Of a stretch of 64,000 nucleotides of DNA, positions 55,373 through 63,560 are shown in pieces (the stretch's first letter is position 1; each line of letters opens with the position of its first letter). A program made the position numbers and the translations under genes. The notes below the pieces were generated by a model. The model was not told the origin of the DNA, did no database searches, and saw nothing but the letters and a program-made list of their open reading frames with translations. Origin of the DNA: Desulforegula conservatrix Mb1Pa (GTDB lineage Bacteria; Desulfobacterota; Desulfobacteria; Desulfobacterales; Desulforegulaceae); assembly GCF_000426225.1 (NCBI RefSeq), contig NZ_AUEY01000001.1, positions 124,001-188,000 of the forward strand, read 5' to 3'.

Positions 55373-57043
55373 ATGGCAAAGAAAGCTCCAAAAAAAACAG
55401 CCGCGACTAAATCAGCAGCCAAAAAATCCACATCAAAAAAAACGGATGAAACGTCTTCAGCTCCTGAAACAGTAGAATCTGCTGAAGAAGCCGAACCTGT
55501 TGCTGAAGAAACAAGTATCCTTCTGAGAAAATTCAAGTCATCTTGGAAACCGGAATCCACCTATAAAGTTGAACCTGAAAAATCAGGGGCAGGCATTACC
55601 GCTCCTGCTTTCACAGAAGATGAAAATGCAAGAAAGCTCCTGTTCATCAAATTCGACATATCCACCTTCCCGCAAGAACTTTCTCCTGAAAACAAAAAGA
55701 AGCAGGAAGAAGCTCTGAAAAAAATCGCCGAAGCAAAAGAACAAAGAAAAGCTGAGATTGAAGCAGCTAAAAAAGCCGCTGAAGAAGAAGCCCGCATAAA
55801 AGCTGAAGAGGAAGCGAGACTTAAGGCAGAAGAAGAAGCTCGCATAAAAGCCGAAGAGGAAGCCAGAATTAAGGCAGAGGAAGAAGCTCGCCTGAAAGCT
55901 GAAGAAGAAGCAAGGCTTAAGGCTGAGGAAGAAGCTCGCCTGAAAGCTGAAGAAGAAGCAAGGCTTAAGGCTGAGGAAGAAGCTCGTATCAAAGCTGAAG
56001 AGGAAGCAAGAAAAAAGGCCGAAGAAGAGGCAAGAAAAAAAGCTGAAGAGGAAGCAAGGCTCAAGGCTGAAGAAGAAGCCCGCTTAAAAGCTGAAGAAGA
56101 GGCAAGAATCAAGGCCGAGGAAGAAGCCCGTTTAAAGGCCGAAGCAGATGCAAGAATCGAAGCTGCGGCAAAAGCAGTCGAAAATGCAAGGATAGAAGCA
56201 AGAAAAAGATTTGAAGAAGCCGAAAAATTGGCTCCGAAAAAATCTGCCGCATGCGCGGCTAAAAAGTCCGAGCCGAATTACGGTCTCTTTGCTGCTGGAG
56301 CTATATTCGCTATTCTTCTTGCGGTTCTTTTCTTCAAAAGCGCCGTAAACAGCACCAACTATTATGTAAAAACTTCAAGCGACGGAGTTCAGATATTCCA
56401 GGGCAATTTTTCACCAATAGGTTCAAGCATGATCGCTGACCTAAAGGGAATGAAGAAACCAGATAAAATCGAAGCCTGCTATTCAAAAAGCGGCGTTGCT
56501 CCAATGATTTTCTCCTACTATATAGGACTTGCTGAAAAGCAGCTCAAGATGCAGGAAATCAAGCTTGCAAGAGCAAATGCCGAAAGCGCGCTTGAATTTG
56601 CAATCGACGGCAAGACACAGAAAGCGGCTCAAAAATGCATAGAACAGATCGATTTCATTGAACTTCTTGAAAAAGCTGACAAGGAAATGGCGAAAGCCTC
56701 CCAGGAAAGCATTCAGAACGCCATAAACATGATGGTCAAATCGCCTAAATTCAGCCTGGAAGATAACCAGCTTGTTATTCTGGAAAACAAGATAACATCT
56801 GCGAAAGCACAACTTGCAGAAATAAAACGCATATCCAGCTCAAAAATAATTCCTCCGACCCCGAAGAAAACTGAAAAAGAGGATGAAGCAATAAAGGAAG
56901 CCAAAACTCCGGCGAAAGAAGAAGTTTCTAAAAAGGCTGAAGTAAAAACAGATGAACATGCACCAAAGGCAGAAGCGCCAAAGAATCCTGAAGCAAAACC
57001 TGAAAACCATATTCAGCCTGAGGAACAGCCAAAAGCTCATTAG
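55373..57043 (+). CDS. TolA-like coiled-coil membrane protein with EEEAR repeats
   Basis: The 556-residue protein has a Lys/Ala-rich N-terminus (AKKAPKKTAATKSAAKK), a short Glu/Ala-rich acidic region and a folded-looking segment (about 48-105). An uninterrupted series of 15 eight-residue units (KAEEEARx; about 136-255) gives a long charged helix. A membrane helix follows at about 304-324 (LFAAGAIFAILLAVLFF), then a domain to about 490 and a Lys/Pro/Glu-rich tail. No signal peptide, so the repeat is probably on the cytoplasmic side. The alternating-charge helix resembles TolA domain II, but the orientation is reversed. Function unknown. It ends at a strong terminator. Confidence 0.75.
   Translation: MAKKAPKKTAATKSAAKKSTSKKTDETSSAPETVESAEEAEPVAEETSILLRKFKSSWKPESTYKVEPEKSGAGITAPAFTEDENARKLLFIKFDISTFPQELSPENKKKQEEALKKIAEAKEQRKAEIEAAKKAAEEEARIKAEEEARLKAEEEARIKAEEEARIKAEEEARLKAEEEARLKAEEEARLKAEEEARLKAEEEARIKAEEEARKKAEEEARKKAEEEARLKAEEEARLKAEEEARIKAEEEARLKAEADARIEAAAKAVENARIEARKRFEEAEKLAPKKSAACAAKKSEPNYGLFAAGAIFAILLAVLFFKSAVNSTNYYVKTSSDGVQIFQGNFSPIGSSMIADLKGMKKPDKIEACYSKSGVAPMIFSYYIGLAEKQLKMQEIKLARANAESALEFAIDGKTQKAAQKCIEQIDFIELLEKADKEMAKASQESIQNAINMMVKSPKFSLEDNQLVILENKITSAKAQLAEIKRISSSKIIPPTPKKTEKEDEAIKEAKTPAKEEVSKKAEVKTDEHAPKAEAPKNPEAKPENHIQPEEQPKAH
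55778..56137 (+). repeat. 24-bp tandem repeat array inside the TolA-like gene
   Basis: Fifteen in-frame units of 24 bp (AAAGCTGAAGAGGAAGC-type) encode KAEEEARx. Units differ mainly at third positions and at the variable L/I/K codon, so the array is maintained mostly by selection on the protein. Confidence 0.9.
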
Positions 57044-57066
57044 TTAATAAGAATAACATAAAAAAC

Positions 57067-57102
57067 CAAAAGCCTTTCGGTGAATACCGAAGGGCTTTTT
57101 TA
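57067..57102 (+). terminator. terminator after the TolA-like gene
   Basis: AAAAGCC..CGGT/ACCG..GGGCTTTT stem with a GAAT loop followed by a T-run. Confidence 0.9.
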
Positions 57103-57169
57103 TTTCTCTATTTACTACTGAAACGGTAGGTCTTCCGCAAGACCTCTTTATAGATTCATTTATTTTAAA

Positions 57170-58168
57170 TCAGACAACTATCAACTGCTCGACTCTGCTG
57201 TCCAGCAGCTTATCAAATTTAACATGCACAGAATAATCATTAAACATATGAGAAATCACTCCGGTAATCACTCCGGTTCTTTCCGCACTCAACAGGCCTT
57301 TCTGGGTTGGCAGCCCGAATCTGATCAAAAGTCTTCTTCCGAGCAGATTCCTTGCATGCTCCCTGTTCGCAGTCCTGATGTAGTAAGATACGCCTCCGAG
57401 GGAAACATCTGAAAGCTCTCCCCTATGTTCGTTGCTTATTATTTTCCCTTCATCATTTATGACATAGAACCTCAGCGTGCCGCCTATTTTAAATCTTTCA
57501 TGATTTCTTCTGTTAAGACCTTTCTGCACAAGAAGATCATGTGCTCTGTCAAAACTAAGGCAATAATCCTTTAATTTTGGCAAAATAGTCGGGTTCTTTT
57601 GTTTGATGGCCTGAACTGCTTCGTCAGTCAGTATACCGACCTGTGCAGTCGAAATTGCAGCAAGTGAAGTGGTTGAAACAGAAATAGAAAAAAAAGAATC
57701 CGCTCCTGCTATTGAACCTGGCCCAAGGGTCTGAATAAGCATTTCCTGACGACCTTTGGCAAATACTGACTTTATCTGACCGCTGATTACAAAATACAGG
57801 GAATCGCCGGCCTCACCCTGTTTACAAAGATATTCATCCGGTGAAAAAGTCTTTATGCTCGTTGCATAATAGATTGCATTTATTTCTTCTTCAGAAAAAA
57901 AGTCTTTGAAGCCGACCCAAACATCACCAAAAGTGGGGTCTATGGCCTGGGTTTTTGCTTTTTCTATGATTTCAGCAGTCTCGACAATTTCGGAAAGAGC
58001 CATGTCATCTATCTCAAAAATTTTTTCCCGAAGAGCTTCGGCCTTGGCAAACTTTTTCATTGCCACACATTCCTTGACCAGGGAAACGAGAATTGCGATA
58101 GCCCCCTTGTTATCGCCTTCTGCGGCCAGTCTGGCGATCTCTGATTCTTGAGGTAAAATATCAGACAT
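57170..58168 (-). CDS. cNMP-binding / PilZ (c-di-GMP receptor) domain protein
   Basis: The 332-residue protein has an N-terminal helical part (about 1-90). A cyclic-nucleotide-binding domain follows (about 100-220): FSPDEYLCKQGEAGDSLYFVI, then SGQIKSVFAKG and LGPGSIAGADSFFSISVSTTS in the cassette position. The canonical GExxLL...PRSA core is not well kept. A C-terminal PilZ domain spans about 230-330, with the c-di-GMP motif NRRNHERFKIGG (RxxxR) and DVSLGG (DxSxxG) intact. This suggests two nucleotide inputs. Start: the ATG at 58168 is preceded by AAGG at a suitable distance. Cytoplasmic. Confidence 0.86.
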   Translation of the reverse strand: MSDILPQESEIARLAAEGDNKGAIAILVSLVKECVAMKKFAKAEALREKIFEIDDMALSEIVETAEIIEKAKTQAIDPTFGDVWVGFKDFFSEEEINAIYYATSIKTFSPDEYLCKQGEAGDSLYFVISGQIKSVFAKGRQEMLIQTLGPGSIAGADSFFSISVSTTSLAAISTAQVGILTDEAVQAIKQKNPTILPKLKDYCLSFDRAHDLLVQKGLNRRNHERFKIGGTLRFYVINDEGKIISNEHRGELSDVSLGGVSYYIRTANREHARNLLGRRLLIRFGLPTQKGLLSAERTGVITGVISHMFNDYSVHVKFDKLLDSRVEQLIVV

Positions 58169-58603
58169 TTTCATACCCTTCAAAATAATATTAAACGGTG
58201 AATATAGATGGCGCTGCATTCAGATATCCAACGCGGCAGATAATTTACTCTAAATATTTCAGTTTGATGGCTCTTTTTTATTCAAGCCTAATCGATGGAG
58301 TCTCAAAAAGCCAGGAAAGGACGTCAGCGACATGCCTGACTTGATCCGACATAAAATATTTTCAGTCACTTCCTGATTCCGGTCTGCTTCGGAATGACGG
58401 GAATCGGCCTTTGCGACCTTGTCAATAATCCTAATATTTTTCTTAAATTCTTTACTCGGCCAATACAAAAAAAATAGCATCTGATTTCTTAGAAATCAAA
58501 TAGAATAAATTTTGGCATTTGCCAGGAATCTGCTTTCACAGCCCATGCCATTATCCTGGATTCAAACCCAGGCGGCATAAGCAATCCGTGAGATATTAAA
58601 AAA
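58169..58603. other. 435-bp intergenic region with repeat copy 5
   Basis: Between the NUDIX stop (58604) and the cNMP-PilZ start (58168). Holds family A copy 5 (58293-58424) and otherwise AT-rich sequence; a short stretch before the NUDIX stop is repeat-like. No supported gene. Confidence 0.5.
58293..58424 (-). repeat. dispersed repeat family A, copy 5 (inverse)
   Basis: Near-complete copy in inverse orientation: GATGGAGTCTCAAAAAGCC at the left, GGAATGACGGGAATCGGCCTTTGCGACC at the right. Confidence 0.8.
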
Positions 58604-59026
58604 CTACTCTTTTAATAAATGCGCCATCACGAGAGCAAATGACTTACGGTTACTGTCCCATAGCAGAAATCTGGAAACAAGCTCTGGTCGAACCCACTGA
58701 AAACCGAGATGCTCATCCGACAAAAAAACCGCGTCAGAATGAACCTTGACAAGAAAAATCCTTTTCCTCAGATCCATGTCATTCTCAGGGATTTCCACCT
58801 GAAAAAAAGGAGCAACAATATTCAAATCATCCAGCCTGATCTCAATTCCGGTCTCTTCCCGTACCTCTCGTAAACATGCGGTCTCATGGGTTTCAGAAGG
58901 TTCTACTCCGCCAGTTACAGGCTGCCAGTATATGCCGTGTTTTACAGTAACAGGACATTTAAGAAGCAAAAAACCTTTTAATTCAACATTGTAAATCCAG
59001 CATTCTATGCTGTTTTTAATCCGCAT
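58604..59026 (-). CDS. NUDIX hydrolase
   Basis: The 140-residue protein has the NUDIX box GGVEPSETHETACLREVREETGI (about 37-59; G-x5-E-x7-R-E-x-x-E-E-x-G), so pyrophosphohydrolase activity on a nucleoside-diphosphate-type substrate is expected. It starts at the ATG at 59026, preceded by AAGGTG. A longer in-frame start would run into repeat copy 6 and was rejected. The C-terminus FLLWDSNRKSFALVMAHLLKE does not identify the substrate. It is bracketed by copies 5 and 6 of repeat family A in opposite orientation. Confidence 0.85.
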   Translation of the reverse strand: MRIKNSIECWIYNVELKGFLLLKCPVTVKHGIYWQPVTGGVEPSETHETACLREVREETGIEIRLDDLNIVAPFFQVEIPENDMDLRKRIFLVKVHSDAVFLSDEHLGFQWVRPELVSRFLLWDSNRKSFALVMAHLLKE

Positions 59027-59082
59027 TAAGGACACCTTATAATTATTTATTAAGAAGCGGTGAAAAGGACGCCTATTCAATC

Positions 59083-59219
59083 TTGACGAAGTAGCAAAAA
59101 GTCCGATTATCGTCATTCCGGCGCAGGCCGCAATCCGGAAGTGTCTGAAAATACAAAGATGCCTTATCAAGTCCGGCATAACGCCGAAGCCATTTTATAG
59201 CTTTTTGCGAGACCATCAA
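59083..59219 (+). repeat. dispersed repeat family A, copy 6 (direct)
   Basis: One of the best-preserved copies: TTGACGAAGTAGCAAAAAG left, ATTCCGGCGCAGGCCGCAAT core, CTTTTTGCGAGACCATCAA right, flanked by TCAATCTT on both sides. Confidence 0.85.
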
Positions 59220-59293
59220 TCTTTTTACAGACTCAGAAAAAAGCCGACATGTTTGAGATACAAAAATAAGGTGGAATCGCGAGAGCAAAAAAA

Positions 59294-61372
59294 TTAGTTT
59301 CTTACAGCTCTCACATATCCGCAATCCGATACTGCAACGGTTTCATTAGTGATTTCATGCTCGATACCAGGACGCACTATTCTGACAATTTCGTTAACCC
59401 CGCGCCATAAAGCATCTGAAGTCCAGTACCAGCTGGAGCCTGTATCAGGCAGAGCAGGAGAATTCTTGTAGACAGCGAACAGTTCTGATGCCGTTGGCAT
59501 TCTCCAGTCACCGTACCCACCAATTGCAAGACCTTTTACGTATTCCTGTGCATCTCTATAATTAAGACATCTGCCCGCATCTTTTCGGGAATCAACTATA
59601 CACCAAATCTTCCCGGTCATTGTGTCAGTAAATGTCCCGTTGCCATTATTCCTGAATCTATTCCCGGAGGCCTTCTCTATAACCGACCACTCTCTCGCAA
59701 AATCGACCGAGGACGACGTTGATCTGACCACAGATGGTTGCTCATCAGTCAACAATTTTCTTGAAGCCTGAGTGTCAGATATTGACGCAGATGGGGACTC
59801 AGAAGATGACCGAAAAGAGCCCATTGATGCCAGAAGATTTTTTGCGTCAGGCACGTAAGTGCTTTTTGGATTTCTTGCTATAAAGGATTCAAGCCTCCTT
59901 GCCCGCTCCTTGATTGGGTAAGAATTATTAGTAGCATAGCTCCTGGAAGATTCCCAATCCTTTCTGTCTGCAATCAGTCTTTCAATTTCGTCTGAATCCA
60001 TGCGGGCCTGACGCCTTGAGTCCGTATCGTGCCTGTTGTTTCTGAGATACTCATTGTAAAGATCGCGTTTAGCTTCCAGATCATCTCCAAGAGCTGCGGC
60101 ATTCTTCCTGAGAGCTATAAGGTCCCGGCCACCCGCCATGTTTGCCAGCAGATTTTCTACATCGTATTTCCTGGAGTCTTTACCGAATATTCTCCGATAG
60201 GACTCAATTTTAGTTACACATGGAGAAAAATCATTTTTTTCCACACATTGGCCAGACATTGACACAAGATTATCGAACAATTTCTGTTCAACATCCATGT
60301 ACATTGTCTTTGCAGCCTCATAGTTCTTCGAACCGGGGAATTCTGCCAAATAAGCCGACAGTGCGACGGCCTGGGCTTCTATATCATCCTTGACCGAGAC
60401 AGATGCCTTTTCAAATACCGCAGCCTCATAGATATCAGGGAGTTTGTTTATTTTTTCAGCGACTTCATTATTGTACGTGCTTTCAGGGTTTGCCCTGGTG
60501 TAAGCACTTAAAATTTTCTGGGCATCTGAAACAAATTTTTTATCTATCGGAAGGTTCTTGATCTGCTGATCCAAAGACCTGAATTCCTTCTCGGCCTTTT
60601 CTTTTTTTATTTGCACAAGCCATTCAGAAGCTTTTTGAAAATACTCAGACTCCTTATTATCATCCAGGTATTTCTGAATAATATTGATTTTCTCAGGGAA
60701 GTCAGGGGTCTTTGCAACCTGATCAAAAATTTTTAAATATTTATGCTCATCACTTTTCCCGCCAAACATCAAAATGCCTGCAATGACCACAGCCACAATT
60801 GCAAATGCGGCGAAAGCTCCCATCACCAATGATCTGGAATATTTTAAGCCAGGAGAGGAAGACTTCTTTTCAAGGGTTTTAAAAGAGATAGCGCCTTCAT
60901 TTACTGATCCGGAGACAACAGTTTCGTTATATTGGGGCAATGACTCTTTAAAAACAGACATGGCTGGAATCCCAAGCACAGGAATTTCCGGGAGATCAGT
61001 GTAGTCAGTTTTTTTTACGGGCTCGGGCTGGACAGGTTTAGCCGGTAATTCAGGAATCAACCCGGCATCTCTGTCATCTCTTTTTTTGAGACCTTCCATG
61101 AGAAGATGCATCAGAGGCATATTTATTTTCCTGATGCGGTCGTCACAGATATTCTCAAATTCAAAGGAGATATCTCTCCAGCTCACAATCTCAAAGGCAG
61201 CATCCGATCCGGACAGATCTTCGCATTCAGCATCGACCAGTTCTCCGTTGACAATATACATGACGCCACTACCACTTCGGGACTCAACCCTTAGCGTACA
61301 ACTGGTCTTATCCATCTGGATCATCTGCAAAAAAGAATCCAGACTAATTCCCTGAAACCTGCTCTTGGTCAC
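59294..61372 (-). CDS. DUF4388 (PATAN-type) - membrane helix - Lcl/DUF1566 C-terminal domain protein
   Basis: The 692-residue protein has an N-terminal DUF4388 region (about 1-100): GISLDSFLQMIQMDKTSCTL, MYIVNGELVDAEC and FEIVSWRDISFEFEN. A Pro-rich linker precedes a membrane helix (about 181-204). A 330-residue helical repeat-like region (about 210-530) follows, with recurrent patterns like KTPDFPEKINIIQKYLDDN. The C-terminal domain (about 570-692) matches the Lcl/DUF1566 family: NGTFTDTMTGKIW, GYGDWRMPTASELFAVY and WYWTSD. DUF4388 is usually cytoplasmic and signalling related; Lcl domains are usually surface binders. GTG start with AGAGG upstream. Confidence 0.8.
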   Translation of the reverse strand: MTKSRFQGISLDSFLQMIQMDKTSCTLRVESRSGSGVMYIVNGELVDAECEDLSGSDAAFEIVSWRDISFEFENICDDRIRKINMPLMHLLMEGLKKRDDRDAGLIPELPAKPVQPEPVKKTDYTDLPEIPVLGIPAMSVFKESLPQYNETVVSGSVNEGAISFKTLEKKSSSPGLKYSRSLVMGAFAAFAIVAVVIAGILMFGGKSDEHKYLKIFDQVAKTPDFPEKINIIQKYLDDNKESEYFQKASEWLVQIKKEKAEKEFRSLDQQIKNLPIDKKFVSDAQKILSAYTRANPESTYNNEVAEKINKLPDIYEAAVFEKASVSVKDDIEAQAVALSAYLAEFPGSKNYEAAKTMYMDVEQKLFDNLVSMSGQCVEKNDFSPCVTKIESYRRIFGKDSRKYDVENLLANMAGGRDLIALRKNAAALGDDLEAKRDLYNEYLRNNRHDTDSRRQARMDSDEIERLIADRKDWESSRSYATNNSYPIKERARRLESFIARNPKSTYVPDAKNLLASMGSFRSSSESPSASISDTQASRKLLTDEQPSVVRSTSSSVDFAREWSVIEKASGNRFRNNGNGTFTDTMTGKIWCIVDSRKDAGRCLNYRDAQEYVKGLAIGGYGDWRMPTASELFAVYKNSPALPDTGSSWYWTSDALWRGVNEIVRIVRPGIEHEITNETVAVSDCGYVRAVRN

Positions 61373-61582
61373 TTAAAAACCTCTGCTTTGTTCATGTTTG
61401 ATGCCTAAAACACTATATTTATGGCAAAATAAGAGTCAACAATTATAAATTATCTCATAGCATTTTTTCTGTTGGCATTTTTTCATGGCATGGCGCTCAA
61501 TTTAGGGTATTATAATTGATGTCTCAAAAAGATCAATATAACCTTAGAATTTGCAATGCATGTGTAAAAAAGGAACAAAATC

Positions 61583-62437
61583 ATGCTGATTGAATTTTCA
61601 AAAATGCACGGGTTGGGTAATGACTTTGTCTTTATTGACTCAAGGGAAACCGGCATCCATTTTTCAGATACAGAGCTTCAAGATCTCAGCATAAGCATAT
61701 GCGACCGTCATCATGGAATAGGCGCTGACGGACTGGTTGTCATCAAACGCTCAGACTCATGTGATATAAAGTTCATCATCTACAATTCCGACGGAAGCAG
61801 AGCCAGAATGTGCGGAAACGCCATCAGGTGCCTGAGCTGGTATATTTATGAAAAAGATACTGACAAAAAGACGGCACTTCGTGTTGAAACAGACTCAGGC
61901 ATTGTCTGCCCTGTATTAATACCAAGAGAAAATAATAAAAAACATATGATTCGCGTAGATATGGGCAAACCTGTTTTTGCCCCGGATAAAATACCTTGTT
62001 TGTCAAAAAGCCCAAAAGTAATTGACGAAGTCCTTAATACAGAAGTAGAAGAATTCAGAATAAATGCAGTGTCAATGGGCAATCCGCATGCAGTCATTTT
62101 TGTTGAAGACGTCAATGGCATAGATATCGAAAAAAAAGGCAAAAGCATTGAAAACCATCCATTCTTCCCACAAAGAACAAACATTGAGTTCATTAAAATA
62201 ATATCTGAAAACGAAGTATTAATGAGGGTCTGGGAAAGAGGCGCTGGAGAAACCCTCGCATGTGGAACTGGAGCATGTGCTGCTGCTGTTGTATGCATTG
62301 ACTCAAATCTGACCGCAAACAGAGTCTCGGTTCGGCTTTCCGGCGGTTTGCTGGATATCGAATGGGATGGGAAAGATGGGAATGTTTACATGACAGGGCC
62401 AGCAACCCATGTTTTTGATGGTGTCATCAAAATATGA
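61583..62437 (+). CDS. dapF: diaminopimelate epimerase
   Basis: Converts L,L- to meso-diaminopimelate for lysine and peptidoglycan synthesis. The 284-residue protein starts MLIEFSKMHGLGNDFVFID. The two catalytic cysteines are in ARMCGNAIRC (about 76) and GAGETLACGTGACAA (about 225). It also has the CDRHHGIGADGLVVI and SMGNPHAVIFV motifs. AAGGA lies upstream of ATG. It is divergent from the DUF4388 protein gene and followed by a repeat copy. No other dap gene is adjacent. Confidence 0.97.
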   Translation: MLIEFSKMHGLGNDFVFIDSRETGIHFSDTELQDLSISICDRHHGIGADGLVVIKRSDSCDIKFIIYNSDGSRARMCGNAIRCLSWYIYEKDTDKKTALRVETDSGIVCPVLIPRENNKKHMIRVDMGKPVFAPDKIPCLSKSPKVIDEVLNTEVEEFRINAVSMGNPHAVIFVEDVNGIDIEKKGKSIENHPFFPQRTNIEFIKIISENEVLMRVWERGAGETLACGTGACAAAVVCIDSNLTANRVSVRLSGGLLDIEWDGKDGNVYMTGPATHVFDGVIKI

Positions 62438-62448
62438 GTACCTGCAAG

Positions 62449-62574
62449 ATCGGCAAAAAGTCAAAAAAGGGGCTTAGTTCATGCCGGACTTGATCCGGCA
62501 TCTTTGTGTTTTCAGATATTTATGGATTCAGGCCTGCGCCGGAATGACGGGAATCGGACTTTTGCAACGTTGTC
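62449..62574 (-). repeat. dispersed repeat family A, copy 7 (inverse)
   Basis: Left GGCAAAAAGTC, with a long GCCGGACTTGATCCGGC palindrome. Right GGAATGACGGGAATCGGAC then TTTGCAACG. It lies 12 bp after the dapF stop codon. Confidence 0.85.
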
Positions 62575-62589
62575 ACCACTGAGAATGGA

Positions 62590-63342
62590 TTAGTATTGCC
62601 GGAAAGGATCAAGAGATGATCGGGCAACGCTTATTTGCTGACCATTATAAAAAAATGATTCAAGGCATTCAAGCGAAGATTCTATTTCAAAGCTTATGAA
62701 CTCTATCATAACATGAAAAGAGTGCATGGCGTTAACGCAAGCGTCCCCTTCAAAAACCCCCTTTGTACGGCTCATCATTCCGTCCTGAAGCATTTTAAGA
62801 TACTCGAATGCCTTATCAAGCTTTTCAAGTTTCCAGTCAGGCGAACCACAATTTTTTTTAGTAAAATACTGGGACAGAAGATAGAATGAAATTGTCCTTA
62901 CCAGGGACTCTTCAGGAGTAAAAAAAGGCATGTGAAATCGTGCCAAAGACCTGAAAGGAGCAAGATAGGGACAAGGGCTTGAAAGAGTAATCAATGACAG
63001 GGCAGACGCCAGGCCGGACATCACATCTGTCATCTTGGAGTAAGACCTCTGATATGTCACGCATCTGACAAAACATTTCTCCGTTGACACCATTGATCCG
63101 AAAGAATGCATCAGCCCTGAAATATTGAAGGCCACGGGACAATATGCCACTGTTTCCGGATCAACAGGACATTTAGGACACTTCCTGTATTCAAGCTTAG
63201 CCCATTCCGGTATATCTTTATAATTTCTTCTGACTATAATTTCATAGGTATCATGCGTAAAATCCATACTGAAGGATTTTTTTGCTCCTCCAGCAAAATT
63301 GAACTCATAAACTACTCTGAATGGTTTGCAGTCAGTGCTCAT
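62590..63342 (-). CDS. cysteine-rich hypothetical protein (possibly DUF6901-like)
   Basis: The 250-residue protein starts MSTDCKPFRVVYEFNF. It has a Cys cluster CPKCPVDPETVAYCPVAFN (about 67-85) that could bind metal, and further cysteines later (FVRCVTYQRSY). The rest is helical, with an aliphatic segment SGLASALSLITL. The N-terminal strand plus CPxCP...CPVA arrangement reminds me of the DUF6901 family, but I cannot confirm it. The ATG at 63342 is preferred; a longer frame extends into repeat copy 8. No ribosome site of note. Bracketed by repeat copies 7 and 8. Confidence 0.6.
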   Translation of the reverse strand: MSTDCKPFRVVYEFNFAGGAKKSFSMDFTHDTYEIIVRRNYKDIPEWAKLEYRKCPKCPVDPETVAYCPVAFNISGLMHSFGSMVSTEKCFVRCVTYQRSYSKMTDVMSGLASALSLITLSSPCPYLAPFRSLARFHMPFFTPEESLVRTISFYLLSQYFTKKNCGSPDWKLEKLDKAFEYLKMLQDGMMSRTKGVFEGDACVNAMHSFHVMIEFISFEIESSLECLESFFYNGQQISVARSSLDPFRQY

Positions 63343-63406
63343 AAATATCCGATCTTTTAGACGTGTAATCCTAAACAGGGCCAGTGCAGAAAAAAACAGG
63401 GTCAAA

Positions 63407-63543
63407 TCTTGATAAAGTAGCAAAAAGTCCAATTACCGACATTCCGGGGCAGGCAGGAATATAGAAGTATCTTCAAATACAAAGACGCCGGATCAAGTCC
63501 GCATGACGCCAATACCCTTTTTGACTTTTTGCGAGACCATAAA
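63407..63543 (+). repeat. dispersed repeat family A, copy 8 (direct)
   Basis: Left TCTTGATAAAGTAGCAAAAAG, right GACTTTTTGCGAGACCAT. It is flanked by an 11-bp direct repeat AAATCTTGATA (63404-63414 and 63542-63552), though part of that may belong to the element itself. Confidence 0.85.
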
Positions 63544-63560
63544 ATCTTGATATATCTATA

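Noticed and set aside
55561-56112. Long reverse-strand frame (183 codons) opposite the TolA-like gene
   Set aside because: It is the antisense of the EEEAR repeat array. Its Ser/Ala-rich product simply reflects the periodic coding sequence, with no ribosome site.
55778-56137. Periodic 24-bp pattern that could look like a CRISPR-type array
   Set aside because: Units are directly adjacent without spacers and are in frame, so they are a protein-coding tandem repeat.
59027-59179. 5' extension of the NUDIX gene
   Set aside because: The added codons are translated from repeat copy 6, and a good ATG with a ribosome site lies at 59026.
63404-63552. Target-site duplication around repeat copy 8 as proof of transposition
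   Set aside because: The 11-bp direct repeat may partly belong to the element, since copy 6 has a similar sequence at its left end. Other copies show no clear duplication.
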